DNA of 64,000 bases from Azospirillum soli (GCF_017876165.1 NZ_JAGINQ010000028.1:1-64000), one strand, 5' to 3'; positions 26,600 to 35,500 are shown, counted from the stretch's first letter. A program made the numbers and translations. Notes: a model not told the origin generated them from the sequence alone.

Positions 26600-26770
26600 C
26601 TCGGTTCGCCCACGAGGAAGGCCGAACCCGATAACGGGGAAACGGAGGCGACATCGGGCGGAGTTCAAGGCGAAGGTGGCGCCGACGGCGATCCGGGGCG
26701 AGCTGACGGTGTCGCGGCCCGTCGCCAAGCCTTCGCGCAGATCGCAAACATCCATGGGGAAGGGGCGTTT
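26600..26770 (+). pseudogene. IS3-family OrfA relic
   Basis: The plus strand reads RRRHRAEFKAKVAPTAIRGE and LTVSRPVAK, the N-terminal helix-turn-helix start of IS3-type OrfA proteins (usually R-A-E-F-K-A-K-V-A-L-x-A-I). Similarity is lost after about 40 codons. The remaining bases between 26551 and 26854 hold a duplicated CAGTCGGCTAAGC at about 26573-26601 and no gene. Confidence 0.6.
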
Positions 26771-26854
26771 AATCCAGGTTAATGCACCGCCGCGCCATTG
26801 GCGCGATACTGGAAGCCGTGACGACTTCATCCGATCAAGAAACAGGAGGAAGCC

Positions 26855-27415
26855 ATGGCCGACACGAAGCTGACGGATAAGTCCAGGCAGGACACCAGGC
26901 AGGACACCCCCACCGGCACGGCGGCGCGGCAGTTGGCCGAACGCAACCGGCACCCGCTGATGGCCCTGCGTGACGAGTTCGACCGCCTGTTCGACGAAGC
27001 CTCCTCGATGTTCCGCTTCCCCTGGGGGCCGCGCTCGTCCTTCGGGATGGACCCGCTGCTGCGCTCCGACGCGGTTACGGCCTTCACGCCGCCGGCCGAG
27101 GTCGAGGAGCGCGAGAGCGAGTACCGGGTGTGCCTGGAAATGCCGGGCATGGACGAGAAGGCGGTGAACATCGACCTTCAGGACGATCTGTTGACCATCA
27201 AGGCGGAGAAGACCGACGAGACTGAGGAGAAAGGCGCCAACCGTTACTTCTCCGAACGGCGCTACGGCATGTGCGCGCGCTCGTTCCGGCTGCCGGCCAA
27301 TGTCAACCGCGACGCCATCGCGGCCAGCATGAAGAACGGCGTGCTCACCATCACCCTGCCCAAGACGGAGCCGAGCCAGCCGTCCAAGCGCCGCATCGAC
27401 ATCGCCACGGGCTGA
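26855..27415 (+). CDS. Hsp20/alpha-crystallin family small heat-shock protein
   Basis: A 186-residue ATP-independent holdase chaperone. A variable N-terminal arm (1-75) is followed by the alpha-crystallin domain at about 76-172, starting TPPAEVEERESEYRVCLEMP and containing DDLLTIKAEKTDE and the conserved A-x-x-x-N-G-V-L motif (AASMKNGVLTITLPK). The C-terminal tail lacks a clear I-x-I but ends KRRIDIATG. AGGAGG lies six bases before the ATG. The universal stress gene follows 53 bases later, so the two may be co-expressed under stress. Confidence 0.92.
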   Translation: MADTKLTDKSRQDTRQDTPTGTAARQLAERNRHPLMALRDEFDRLFDEASSMFRFPWGPRSSFGMDPLLRSDAVTAFTPPAEVEERESEYRVCLEMPGMDEKAVNIDLQDDLLTIKAEKTDETEEKGANRYFSERRYGMCARSFRLPANVNRDAIAASMKNGVLTITLPKTEPSQPSKRRIDIATG

Positions 27416-27468
27416 CGCCGCCGTTCCGTCATGGAAACCAAGGTGGTGCCGGGCTACCGGAGGGACCG

Positions 27469-28347
27469 ATGATCAAGCACATCCTTACCCTGGCCAGCGG
27501 AAGCGCCTCGGACGCGAACCTGTTGGCAGATGCCTTCGATCTCGCGCAGCCGTTTTCCGCGCATGTCGATGTCCTGCACATCCGGCGCGATCCGCGCCGT
27601 GGCCTGCCGGTCCATGGCGAGGGGATGTCGCTGGAGGCGATCGAGTCGATCGCTGCGGAGGCGGAACGGAAGGCGGTGGAGACCGCCGCGACGGCCCGGC
27701 GGACCTTCGAGCAGGCCGCCGCGGATGCTTCGGCCGCGATCTCCGACAGGCGTGCGGACGGCATGACCGCCCGGTGGCGCGAACTCGTCGGTGAGGGCCC
27801 GTATCTGCTGGCGGCGGAGGCGCGGTTCGCCGACTTGACGGTGCTGGCGCGTCCGGCCGGCGCACCGGAACCGTTGGGCGTGCTGGAAGGCGCCCTGTTC
27901 GAATCCGGCCGCCCCGTGCTGTTGGCGGGTGGCGGGATGACCCGGCTGGACAGCGTGGCCATCGCGTGGAACGGCAGCCCATCGGCGGTGCGGGCCGTGG
28001 CGGGGGCATGGGATTTCATCGCCCGCGCGTCCACTGTCTCCATTCTGGTTGTGGAGCAGGGGGTGGTGAACAGCCTGACTTCAGCGATCACCGGCCGGAT
28101 CCCTTCCGATCCTGAACGGCTTGCCGAGCATCTGGCGTGGCACGGCGTCCAATCCTCGATCCGGAAAGTCGGCCGGGAAGGACGGTCGGTCGGCGAGGCG
28201 CTGGCGCTGGCGGCCAGGGAGCAGGGCGCCGGATTGCTGGTCATGGGCGGCTATGGGCACAGCCGCCTGCGCGAAATCGTCCTGGGCGGCGCGACGCGGT
28301 ATGTGCTGAGCCACGCGGTCGGCTGTCCGGTGCTGCTTGCCCATTGA
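27469..28347 (+). CDS. tandem-domain universal stress protein
   Basis: A 292-residue protein made of two Usp folds. Domain 1 (about 1-145) begins IKHILTLASGSASDANLLAD. Domain 2 (about 160-292) begins SVAIAWNGSPSAVRAVAGAW and ends with the ATP-binding type loop MGGYGHSRLREIVLGG (G-x2-G-x9-G pattern). Such proteins bind nucleotide and promote survival in stress or stationary phase. GGAGGGACC precedes the ATG. A short duplication (CTTGCCCATTGAC twice) covers its stop codon. Confidence 0.87.
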   Translation: MIKHILTLASGSASDANLLADAFDLAQPFSAHVDVLHIRRDPRRGLPVHGEGMSLEAIESIAAEAERKAVETAATARRTFEQAAADASAAISDRRADGMTARWRELVGEGPYLLAAEARFADLTVLARPAGAPEPLGVLEGALFESGRPVLLAGGGMTRLDSVAIAWNGSPSAVRAVAGAWDFIARASTVSILVVEQGVVNSLTSAITGRIPSDPERLAEHLAWHGVQSSIRKVGREGRSVGEALALAAREQGAGLLVMGGYGHSRLREIVLGGATRYVLSHAVGCPVLLAH

Positions 28348-28591
28348 CGGCTTGCCCATTGACTGCGCCGTATCGATCTGGCCGTTCCCGTGACAAAACG
28401 CCCGGATGGGTTGATCGATTTTCGGCGCTCGTCTATACCGAACGGGCTAAGACTTTGGACTAAAATTACTATCGCCCGGAGGCTTGGGCCAGCAGGTCCG
28501 CGCGGAGGTTGCGCGAACTGGCGGCGAACATTCGCAATGAGAGGTATGGACTCGCTCCGAATCGTTGGAAAACGGACCGTGAGCGGTCATA

Positions 28592-30799
28592 ATGACAACT
28601 CGGCTACGGTATTCTTTGCCCCGGTCCCGACCGGAGCCATCTTGGAAAGCGGATTCGGTTTTGTCCAAAGAGCCTGCGGCACAGCATGAGGACCCCGGCG
28701 GACCACGTGTCCCAGCCCTGCCGCGCGCCCCGGATTTCCTGGCGTCCCTGGCGTCCAGCTTCCTCGATCACGCGGCTTTCGCGCTGGTCTATCTGGACGG
28801 CGAACGCCGCTGCCTGCACAGCGACGAACGCTTCGCCGCCGCCGTGGGGCGCACGCCGGACACGCTGCTCGGCCAGAACCTTGCCGATCTTGACCACGCC
28901 TTCACACGCGCCATCGTCCGCGCCCTCGACAGTGCGGCGGAGACCGGCACGGCGGCTCCGGTGGATTGTGTTGTCGACCACGCGAATGGCCGCCGCGCGG
29001 TCCTGACCGGCTGCGTCGTACCGCATCGGGACGGGGAGGGAGCGGTCGGCGGCTTCCTCGGCGTGTTCCAGGACGTGACCGATCCCGAACGCATCGCGGA
29101 GTTCGTGACACGGCGGGATCCCTTCGTGGCGACTCTGCTGGACGCGGCGGTGGACGGCGTCGTCGTGGCCGACCGGCGCGGCATCATCCAGACGATCAAC
29201 CAAGCCTGCTGCACCATGTTCGGCTATGACGAGGCCGAGCTGATCGGGCGGAACCTGTCGGTGCTGATGCCCACACCCTTTGCGCGGGACCACGACAAGT
29301 ACATCCACACCTACCTGGAAACCGACCGCGCCAAGATCATCGGCATCGGTCGCGATTCGCTCGGTAAGCGCAAGGACGGTTCCGTTTTTCCCATCCACCT
29401 CAGCGTGGGGCAGGCCAAGCTGGGACGGGAGGTCACCTTCGTCGGCATCCTGCGCGACATTTCCGACCGGCTGGCGGCGGAGCAGCGCGCCTCCTATCTG
29501 GCGAGGCACGATCCGCTGACCGGCGTGCTGACCCGCACCGCTTTTCTGGAAGAGTGCGAGGCGGTGCTGACCCAAACGCCGTCGGGCGAGGGGCAGGGGC
29601 ATTTCGCGCTCTACACGCTCGACGTGGACCAGTTCAGCGACATCAACGAGGCGTTCGGCTTCCACGTCGGCGACGCGGCACTGAAGGCCATGGTCAGCCG
29701 CGTGACCGAGGTGCTGCCCCAGCAGACCTACGTCTGCCGCATCGCCGCCGACGAGTTCGCAGCCCTGTCGCGGGTGGACAGCGCGGAACACGCGCAGAAT
29801 CTTGCCGACGTGCTGCACGACCGGCTGACCGCCTCCATCTACGCCGACCGCCATTGGGTGCGGCTGCGCCTGTCCATCGGCGCCGCCGTGCAGGACGGCG
29901 ACATCAACACCCTGGAAGAGTTGAACGCCAAAGCGAAGCTAGCGCTCCAGGCGGCGCAGCATGACGGCGGCAACGCCGTCTGCTTCTACACGCCGGAAAT
30001 GGCCGCCGCGGCGACGCGGCGCATGCTGCTGACCATGCACCTCGCCCACGCCATCGAGCGGAACGAGCTGCACATGGTCTACCAGCCCATCGTCGAGGGA
30101 AAATCCGGTCGCGTGGTCAGCGCCGAGGCGCTGCTGCGCTGGACGCACCACACGCTGGGTCCGGTGTCGCCGGGCGAGTTCATCCCGGTGGCCGAGGAAA
30201 GCGGCCTGATCGTTCCCATCACCGACTGGGTCCTGTCCACGGTCGTCCGGCAGATGGCGCTGTGGGACAAGGACGGCGTGCTGCCCGAGCGGGTGTTCAT
30301 CAACATCTCCGGCCAGCAGTTCCTGCGCGGCAACCTGACCCACCGGCTGGAAGAGCTGCTGAGCCAGAGCCCGTCGCTCCACGCCCGCCTTGGGCTGGAG
30401 ATCACCGAGCAGGCGGCGGTCCGCGACCTGAAGGCCGCCGTGCGGACGCTGACCGAGCTGGCCTCGATCGGCGTGCAGGTGGCCATCGACGACTTCGGCT
30501 CCGGCTATTCGTCGCTCAGCTACGTGCAGCAGTTGCCGGTGTCCAAGCTGAAGATCGACCGGGCCTTCGTCATCGACGTGCCGGAGAACGTCAAGAACAA
30601 CGCCCTGGTCCGCGCCGCCGTGGGTATGGCGCACGGTCTTGGCCTCGTCACCGTGGCGGAGGGCGTGGAGACGCCGGAGCAGCACGATTTCCTGGTGTCG
30701 GTTGGCTGCGACCTGTTGCAGGGCTATCTGTTCGGCCGCCCCATGCCGCCGGAGGCCTTCGCCGAACTGGTGCGCAAGCAGGTGGTCGTCCCCGCCTGA
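28592..30799 (+). CDS. PAS-GGDEF-EAL protein, probable c-di-GMP phosphodiesterase
   Basis: A 735-residue cytoplasmic protein. Two PAS domains lie at about 50-165 and 180-305; the second has TINQACCTMFGYDEAELIGR. The GGDEF domain (about 310-470) is degenerate, AADEF at 385-389, so cyclase activity is unlikely. The EAL domain is intact: EAL at 512-514, FINISGQQF, LEITEQ, IDDFGSGYSSL, LKIDRAF and AEGVET all present. It should hydrolyse c-di-GMP, perhaps with the GGDEF half as a GTP-sensing module. It is a single gene preceded by a 244-base non-coding gap. Confidence 0.88.
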   Translation: MTTRLRYSLPRSRPEPSWKADSVLSKEPAAQHEDPGGPRVPALPRAPDFLASLASSFLDHAAFALVYLDGERRCLHSDERFAAAVGRTPDTLLGQNLADLDHAFTRAIVRALDSAAETGTAAPVDCVVDHANGRRAVLTGCVVPHRDGEGAVGGFLGVFQDVTDPERIAEFVTRRDPFVATLLDAAVDGVVVADRRGIIQTINQACCTMFGYDEAELIGRNLSVLMPTPFARDHDKYIHTYLETDRAKIIGIGRDSLGKRKDGSVFPIHLSVGQAKLGREVTFVGILRDISDRLAAEQRASYLARHDPLTGVLTRTAFLEECEAVLTQTPSGEGQGHFALYTLDVDQFSDINEAFGFHVGDAALKAMVSRVTEVLPQQTYVCRIAADEFAALSRVDSAEHAQNLADVLHDRLTASIYADRHWVRLRLSIGAAVQDGDINTLEELNAKAKLALQAAQHDGGNAVCFYTPEMAAAATRRMLLTMHLAHAIERNELHMVYQPIVEGKSGRVVSAEALLRWTHHTLGPVSPGEFIPVAEESGLIVPITDWVLSTVVRQMALWDKDGVLPERVFINISGQQFLRGNLTHRLEELLSQSPSLHARLGLEITEQAAVRDLKAAVRTLTELASIGVQVAIDDFGSGYSSLSYVQQLPVSKLKIDRAFVIDVPENVKNNALVRAAVGMAHGLGLVTVAEGVETPEQHDFLVSVGCDLLQGYLFGRPMPPEAFAELVRKQVVVPA

Positions 30800-30826
30800 A
30801 TCAACGCCGGATCAATCAACGCCGGA

Positions 30827-31807
30827 TTAATGCCGGGGGCCGACCTTCAGATAATCGTTGCGGTCGGCTGACCCGATCCGCACGTCGAAGACGTCGCCCT
30901 CGCGCTCCAGGGTCAGCGGCACATCCACCCCGGCCGAGCCGAGCGCCCACAAAGCTCGATAGAACTCCGCCAACGAGGCGACCGGAGTGCCGGCGACCGC
31001 TCGCACGGTGTCGCCGGCGCGCAATTCGGCCTTCTGCGCCGGGCCGTCGCCGGCCAGCCCGACCAGCACGATGCGCGACCGCTCGTCCTCCGTGGCGTAG
31101 AGGCCGAGCCAGGGGCGCGACGGTCCGCTGACCCGGCCCAGCGTCAGCATGTCGTCCAGAATGGGCTTCAGCAGGTCGATGGGCACGCTCATGTTCAGGG
31201 GCATGACGCGCCCGCCCTGCACCCGGTATTGCAGCTGGAGCGACCCGATGCCGAGCAACTCGCCCTGCGCGCCAAGCAGCGCCGTCCCGCCCCAGTTCGG
31301 GTGGGCGGGGGCGGTGAAGATGGCGTCGTCGAGCAGATATTCCCAATAGCCGGCGAACTCCTGCCGGGCGACCACCTGGGCCGACAGGGAGTGATGGCGC
31401 CCGCCGGCCCCGCCGACCACCACCGGCTCTCCCGCTTCCGCGCGGCGGGAGTCGCCGAGCCGCAGGGCCGGCGCGCCGAGCGGCGACAGCGCCTGGACGA
31501 GGCCGAAGCCGGTGACGTGATCGTAGGCCACGACATGCCCCCGTGCGGCGCGGCCCTCGTTGGTGGTCAGCCAGACCTCCTCGGCCTCAACGATCAGGTA
31601 GCCGATGGTCAGCACCAGCCCGTCGTCGCGAATCACGGCGCCTTGACCCGCCCGTTCGGTTCCCAGCGCCTCCGCCGTATAGGCGTCTTCCGGAACGGTC
31701 GCGCGCAGGGACACCACGGAGGCAAGCGCCTGCTCCAGATCGTAGGCCAGATCGCCGGGATCGGGCTGGAACTCCGGCGGGATGCGCCAGTCGTTGGACG
31801 ATGGCAT
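30827..31807 (-). CDS. HtrA/DegP-like S1C protein lacking the catalytic triad
   Basis: A 326-residue protein with a trypsin-like fold (about 25-210) and a C-terminal PDZ domain (about 225-315, with PWLGLYATED and GPAQKAELRAGDTVRAVAG). All three catalytic residues are replaced: the His of T-N-x-H-V is Y70 (TIGYLI), the Asp of D-L-A-x-L is G100 (VTGFGLV), and the Ser of G-N-S-G-G is W172 (PNWGGT). No signal peptide is visible. It is probably a non-proteolytic binding or regulatory protein. Downstream of DUF808 on the same strand, 76 bases apart. Confidence 0.82.
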   Translation of the reverse strand: MPSSNDWRIPPEFQPDPGDLAYDLEQALASVVSLRATVPEDAYTAEALGTERAGQGAVIRDDGLVLTIGYLIVEAEEVWLTTNEGRAARGHVVAYDHVTGFGLVQALSPLGAPALRLGDSRRAEAGEPVVVGGAGGRHHSLSAQVVARQEFAGYWEYLLDDAIFTAPAHPNWGGTALLGAQGELLGIGSLQLQYRVQGGRVMPLNMSVPIDLLKPILDDMLTLGRVSGPSRPWLGLYATEDERSRIVLVGLAGDGPAQKAELRAGDTVRAVAGTPVASLAEFYRALWALGSAGVDVPLTLEREGDVFDVRIGSADRNDYLKVGPRH

Positions 31808-31883
31808 TCAGGTCTCCTTCGGTGGGCGGCAGCGTGCCGCCCATACCGGCAAGGTGGGTACTGCGCGGTCCCGAAAACAGGCG

Positions 31884-32942
31884 TCAGCCTTTCTGCGTTC
31901 GGAACAGCGGCAGCTTTCGGAACAGCGGCGCCACGACCTTGTGGACGAGGGGGATCAGAACCGCGCCGACGGCAAGGCCGAACAGGCCCGACCCGGCGGC
32001 CGTCACCAGCCATTCCACCGCCGCAGCACCAGCCGGCACGGCGTGGCCGATGGCCACGGCGACGTTGTGGATCGCGTGCCCGATGGCCGGGACGCCGTAG
32101 CCCTCCAGCCCGTGGACGATGATGCCCCCGCCGACCCACAGCATCGCGGCCGTCCCGACGATGCTGAGCAGCTTGAGGAAGAAGGGCATGCCATAGACCA
32201 GGGCGCGGCCGATCCCCTGGGTCAGGGGGCGCAGCGCCCGGTCGGCGCCGCCCGCCTCCCCGGCGCCGGAATCGCGCAGGCCGAGCAGGCTGGACGCCGG
32301 CCGGCCGTTTTGCGCCAAGGCCACGCCCGCGTCGTCCGCCTTCACGATCAGGGCCACCGACCCATAGACCACGATGGTGATCCCGGTGCCAACAATGGCG
32401 AGGATGATCGCCTGCGACCAGAAGGAGGAGGTCTCGGCCGCAACGGTGGACAGCGTGATCGCCATGATCTCGGCCGACAGGATCAGGTCGGTCTTGATCG
32501 CGCTGGCGACCTTTTCCTCCTCCAGGCCAGTGGCGTCCTGGCCCGGTTCGGGGACCTGTCCGCCTGTGCCGTGGTGTTCGGCGTGCGGCCACAGCGCCTC
32601 GTAAACCTTCTCCGCCCCCTCGTAGCAGAGGAAGGCGCCGCCCAACATCAGCAGCGGGGTGATCGCCCATGGCGCCACGAGGCTGAGCACCAGCGCCGCC
32701 GGCAGCAGGTACAGCAGCTTGTTCTTCAGGGAGCCCACAGCGATTCGCCCGACGATGGGCAATTCCCGGTCCGCCGTGAAGCCAACCACGTAGCGGGGCG
32801 TCACCGCCGCGTCGTCGACGACGACCCCGGCGGCCTTGGCGCCGGCCTTCGTCGCCTGCGCGGCGGCATCGTCGAGCGAGGCGGCGGCGACCTTCGCCAA
32901 CCCGACCACATCGTCCAGCAGTGCAATCAACCCGGTGCTCAC
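31884..32942 (-). CDS. DUF808 family inner-membrane protein
   Basis: A 352-residue multi-pass membrane protein with the family start STGLIALLDDVVGLAKVAAA, a conserved LGGAFLCYEGAEKVYE segment and KTDLILSAEIMAITLSTV. The family (YedI in E. coli) has no established function. A GTG start at 32942 is chosen, because GGGGAG lies about eight bases upstream and the family motif begins immediately; an ATG at 33011 would add 23 residues without similarity. It is divergent from the TetR gene. Confidence 0.85.
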   Translation of the reverse strand: MSTGLIALLDDVVGLAKVAAASLDDAAAQATKAGAKAAGVVVDDAAVTPRYVVGFTADRELPIVGRIAVGSLKNKLLYLLPAALVLSLVAPWAITPLLMLGGAFLCYEGAEKVYEALWPHAEHHGTGGQVPEPGQDATGLEEEKVASAIKTDLILSAEIMAITLSTVAAETSSFWSQAIILAIVGTGITIVVYGSVALIVKADDAGVALAQNGRPASSLLGLRDSGAGEAGGADRALRPLTQGIGRALVYGMPFFLKLLSIVGTAAMLWVGGGIIVHGLEGYGVPAIGHAIHNVAVAIGHAVPAGAAAVEWLVTAAGSGLFGLAVGAVLIPLVHKVVAPLFRKLPLFRTQKG

Positions 32943-33032
32943 GCGGAGCGCTCCCCTCAATGGCTGCAACGTCCGTGTGTAACACACGAATGCTGCGAAC
33001 GGCTTGGTCACTGCGCCTCAGGCCCCGGCCTG

Positions 33033-33062
33033 TTGACAAACATACCAACCGTACGGTATTTA
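33033..33062 (+). promoter_or_regulatory. promoter with overlapping operator of the TetR operon
   Basis: TTGACA at 33033-33038, an 18-base spacer and TATTTA at 33057-33062. The spacer holds ATACCAACCGTACGGTAT (33042-33059), with a perfect 10-bp palindrome ACCGTACGGT (33048-33057), a likely site for the TetR protein it controls. The predicted transcription start coincides with the TetR ATG at 33070, so the message may be leaderless. Confidence 0.7.
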
Positions 33063-33069
33063 TGCGGGC

Positions 33070-33714
33070 ATGCCGAGACCCACGAAACATCACCCCGAGC
33101 GCGGCGACGCCCGCACCCGCCTCCTCGAAGCGGCGCGGGACGTCGTACGGGCCAAGGGCTTTGCGGCGACCTCGGTCGACGACCTCTGCAAGGCGGCCGG
33201 AGTCACGAAGGGCGCGTTCTTTCATCATTTCGAGAACAAGGAGGCGCTCGGCATCGCCGCCGCCGCCTACTGGGCGGAGACGACCTCGGCGTTCTTCGAG
33301 GGCGCGCCCTATCACCGGCTTGAGGACCCGTTCGACCGACTGCTCGGCTATGTCGAATTCCGCAAGTCGATCATCGACGGCGAACTCGCCGCGTTCACCT
33401 GTCTCGTCGGGACCATGGCGCAGGAGGTCTACGAGTCGTATCCCGCGATCCGCGAGGCTTGCGCCGCCAGCATCTTCGGTCACGCCGCGACGCTCGAACC
33501 GGATATCGCGGCGGCCATGAAGGCGCGCCGGATCGAAGCCGACTGGACCCCGGCGAGCCTCGCGGCACACACCCAGGCCGTCCTCCAGGGTGCTTTCATC
33601 CTCGCGAAGGCGACGGGCGAGCGCGCCGTCGCGCTGGAAAGCGTCGATCACCTGAAGCGCTATCTCACGCTGCTCTTCTCGCAGCCCGAACCGAAAGGGA
33701 GCACCCATGACTGA
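33070..33714 (+). CDS. TetR/AcrR family transcriptional regulator
   Basis: A 214-residue repressor. The N-terminal helix-turn-helix (about 14-60) reads TRLLEAARDVVRAKGFAATS then VDDLCKAAGVTKGAFFHHF. The C-terminal ligand domain is unassigned. It is the first gene of an operon with four small proteins and is preceded by a strong promoter containing a palindrome, so autorepression is likely. No Shine-Dalgarno precedes the ATG, in line with a leaderless transcript. Its stop overlaps the next gene by 8 bases. Confidence 0.9.
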   Translation: MPRPTKHHPERGDARTRLLEAARDVVRAKGFAATSVDDLCKAAGVTKGAFFHHFENKEALGIAAAAYWAETTSAFFEGAPYHRLEDPFDRLLGYVEFRKSIIDGELAAFTCLVGTMAQEVYESYPAIREACAASIFGHAATLEPDIAAAMKARRIEADWTPASLAAHTQAVLQGAFILAKATGERAVALESVDHLKRYLTLLFSQPEPKGSTHD

Positions 33715-34171
33715 TGCCGAGAGCGATCTCGTTCTGACCCGCACCCTGGATGTGCCGCGTGACAAGCTCTGGCGCTGCTGGGTCGAGCCCGAACTTCTCA
33801 AGCAGTGGTTCTGCCCCAAGCCCTGGTACGTTTCGGAGGCGCGGATCGACCTGCGCCCCGGCGGAGAGTTCTTCACGCTGATGAACGGCCCGGACGGCGA
33901 GCAGTTCGGGGAGGCCGGCGTCTTTCTCGAGGTGGTGGAGAAGGAGCGTCTGGTGTTCACCGACGCCTTTCGCCCCGGCTGGCGGCCTTCGTCGCGCGCC
34001 TTCATGGCGGCCGAGGTGCTGTTCGAGGACGCGGGCGCCGGCCAGACCCGCTACACCGCGCGCGCCATGCACTGGAGCGTCGAGGCGCGCAAGGAACACG
34101 AGGCGATGGGCTTTCACGAGGGCTGGGGCAAGGCCACCGACCAGCTCCTGGCCCTTGCTAGAACGCTTTGA
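33707..34171 (+). CDS. SRPBCC (AHSA1-like) domain protein
   Basis: A 154-residue START-like ligand-binding fold. The N-terminal LVLTRTLDVPRDKLWRCWVE and PELLKQWFCPKPWYVSEARI and the DLRPGGEFFTLMNGPDG segment are typical of the AHSA1/YndB group. C-terminal HEAMGFHEGWGKATDQL completes the fold. It binds a hydrophobic ligand or modulates a partner; the actual role is unknown. Start overlaps the TetR stop, so translation is coupled. Confidence 0.87.
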   Translation: MTDAESDLVLTRTLDVPRDKLWRCWVEPELLKQWFCPKPWYVSEARIDLRPGGEFFTLMNGPDGEQFGEAGVFLEVVEKERLVFTDAFRPGWRPSSRAFMAAEVLFEDAGAGQTRYTARAMHWSVEARKEHEAMGFHEGWGKATDQLLALARTL

Positions 34172-34189
34172 AAACAGGGAGGAAAATCC

Positions 34190-34627
34190 ATGGAACCGAC
34201 CATCTATCTTTGCTTCAACGGCAATTGCCTGGAGGCGATGACCCATTACGCCGAAACCCTCGGCGGGGAGATCACCTACGTGCTCCGCAACGCCGATGCG
34301 CCGGGCGCGGAAAACCGCATGCCCGGCGGCGATGATCTCGTGATGAACATGGCGATGAAGCTGGGCGCCGCCACGATCATGGCCTCGGACGTGCCGGACG
34401 GCATGTATGACACGCCGAAGGGCTTCGCGGTGTCGATCGCCCCGCCGTCGCGCGCTGAGTTCGACCGCATTTTCGAGGCGCTGGCGAAGGACGCCAAGTC
34501 GATGGGGATGCCGCCCGGCGAGACCTTCTGGGCCGAGCGCTTCGCCATGTTCACCGACCGGTTCGGTACGCCCTGGATGCTGAATCACGCCGGTGCGAAA
34601 GAAGCGGGCAGGGAGGCATCCCAATGA
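34190..34627 (+). CDS. VOC family protein (PhnB-like)
   Basis: A 145-residue vicinal-oxygen-chelate protein of the PhnB/YjdN group: IYLCFNGNCLEAMTHYAETL at the start, GGDDLVMNMAMKLGAATIM in the middle and FGTPWMLNH at the end. These form beta-alpha-beta-beta-beta dimers; catalytic activity is rarely known. AGGGAGG precedes the ATG. It overlaps the next gene by four bases (ATGA). Confidence 0.87.
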   Translation: MEPTIYLCFNGNCLEAMTHYAETLGGEITYVLRNADAPGAENRMPGGDDLVMNMAMKLGAATIMASDVPDGMYDTPKGFAVSIAPPSRAEFDRIFEALAKDAKSMGMPPGETFWAERFAMFTDRFGTPWMLNHAGAKEAGREASQ

Positions 34628-35094
34628 CCGAGCCTCGGAAGGTTCGCACCTGCCTCTGGTTCACGCGCCGGGGGATCGACGCCGCCCGATTTTACGTGAG
34701 CCTTCTGCCGGACAGTCGCATTGACGCCGTGTTCGACCACGGCAACCCCGACGATCCCCTGGTCGTCGAGTTCACCCTGGCCGGTGCGCCGATGATGCTT
34801 CTGACGGGCGGTGAGATGTTCAAGCATTCGCCCGCCGCCTCGATCAGCGTGCTTACGAAGGATCAGACTGAGACCGACCGCCTGTGGTCCGCCCTGCTCG
34901 CCGACGGCGGCAAGGAAAGCATGTGCGGCTGGCTCACCGACCGGTTCGGCGTGTCCTGGCAGATCGTGCCGGACGTGCTGCCCCGGCTGCTCAACGATCC
35001 GGACGCCGAGGCCGCATCCCGCGCGCGGAATGCCATGATGCGGATGAACAAGATCGACATCGCGGCGCTCGAAACGGCCTTCCAGTCAGCCTGA
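34624..35094 (+). CDS. VOC family protein (3-demethylubiquinone methyltransferase-like fold)
   Basis: A 156-residue paralogue in the PhnB-type VOC group: CLWFTRRGIDAARFYVSLLP at about 11-30, EFTLAGAPMMLLTGG, then DRFGVSWQIVPDVLPRLL. The family was once labelled as a 3-demethylubiquinone methyltransferase, but no SAM motif is present. It overlaps the preceding VOC gene by ATGA, so they are translated together and may pair. Confidence 0.85.
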   Translation: MTEPRKVRTCLWFTRRGIDAARFYVSLLPDSRIDAVFDHGNPDDPLVVEFTLAGAPMMLLTGGEMFKHSPAASISVLTKDQTETDRLWSALLADGGKESMCGWLTDRFGVSWQIVPDVLPRLLNDPDAEAASRARNAMMRMNKIDIAALETAFQSA

Positions 35095-35106
35095 AGGAGA
35101 GGGGAC

Positions 35107-35472
35107 ATGTCCTACATCGACGGTTTCGTGATTGCGGTTCCGACTGCCCGCAAGCAGGAGTTCATCGATCACGCGAGCAAGGCCGGCAGCCTGTTCAAAG
35201 AGCTCGGCGCCACGCGCATTATCGAATGCTGGGGCGACGACGTGCCCAATGGCACGCTGACCGACTTTCGCAGGGCCGTGCAGGCGACGGAAGACGAGAC
35301 CGTCGTCTTCTCCTGGGTCGAATGGCCCAACAAGGCCACACGGGACGCCGCCATGCAGAGAATGGACGACCTTATGAAGACCGACGACCGGTTCAATCCG
35401 GAGAAGAACCCGATGCCGTTCGACGGCAAGCGGATGATCTTCGGTGGGTTTGCCCCGGTCGTCGAGCTTTGA
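35107..35472 (+). CDS. DUF1428 family protein
   Basis: A 121-residue dimeric alpha-beta-barrel-type protein. It is recognised by the start YIDGFVIAVPTARKQEFIDH, the centre RIIECWGDDVP and the end PFDGKRMIFGGFAPVVEL. No reaction is known. GGAGAGGGG lies before the ATG, 12 bases after the previous stop; it is the last gene of the TetR operon. A perfect 12-bp palindrome CGTCGGCCGACG (35474-35485) follows its stop. Confidence 0.88.
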   Translation: MSYIDGFVIAVPTARKQEFIDHASKAGSLFKELGATRIIECWGDDVPNGTLTDFRRAVQATEDETVVFSWVEWPNKATRDAAMQRMDDLMKTDDRFNPEKNPMPFDGKRMIFGGFAPVVEL

Positions 35473-35500
35473 GCGTCGGCCGACGGCCTCGGTCCGCTTC

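Noticed and set aside
31633..34005. Long minus-strand frame spanning DUF808 and TetR
   Set aside because: It crosses real genes on both strands in the wrong frame and is rich in Arg/Gly with no motif.
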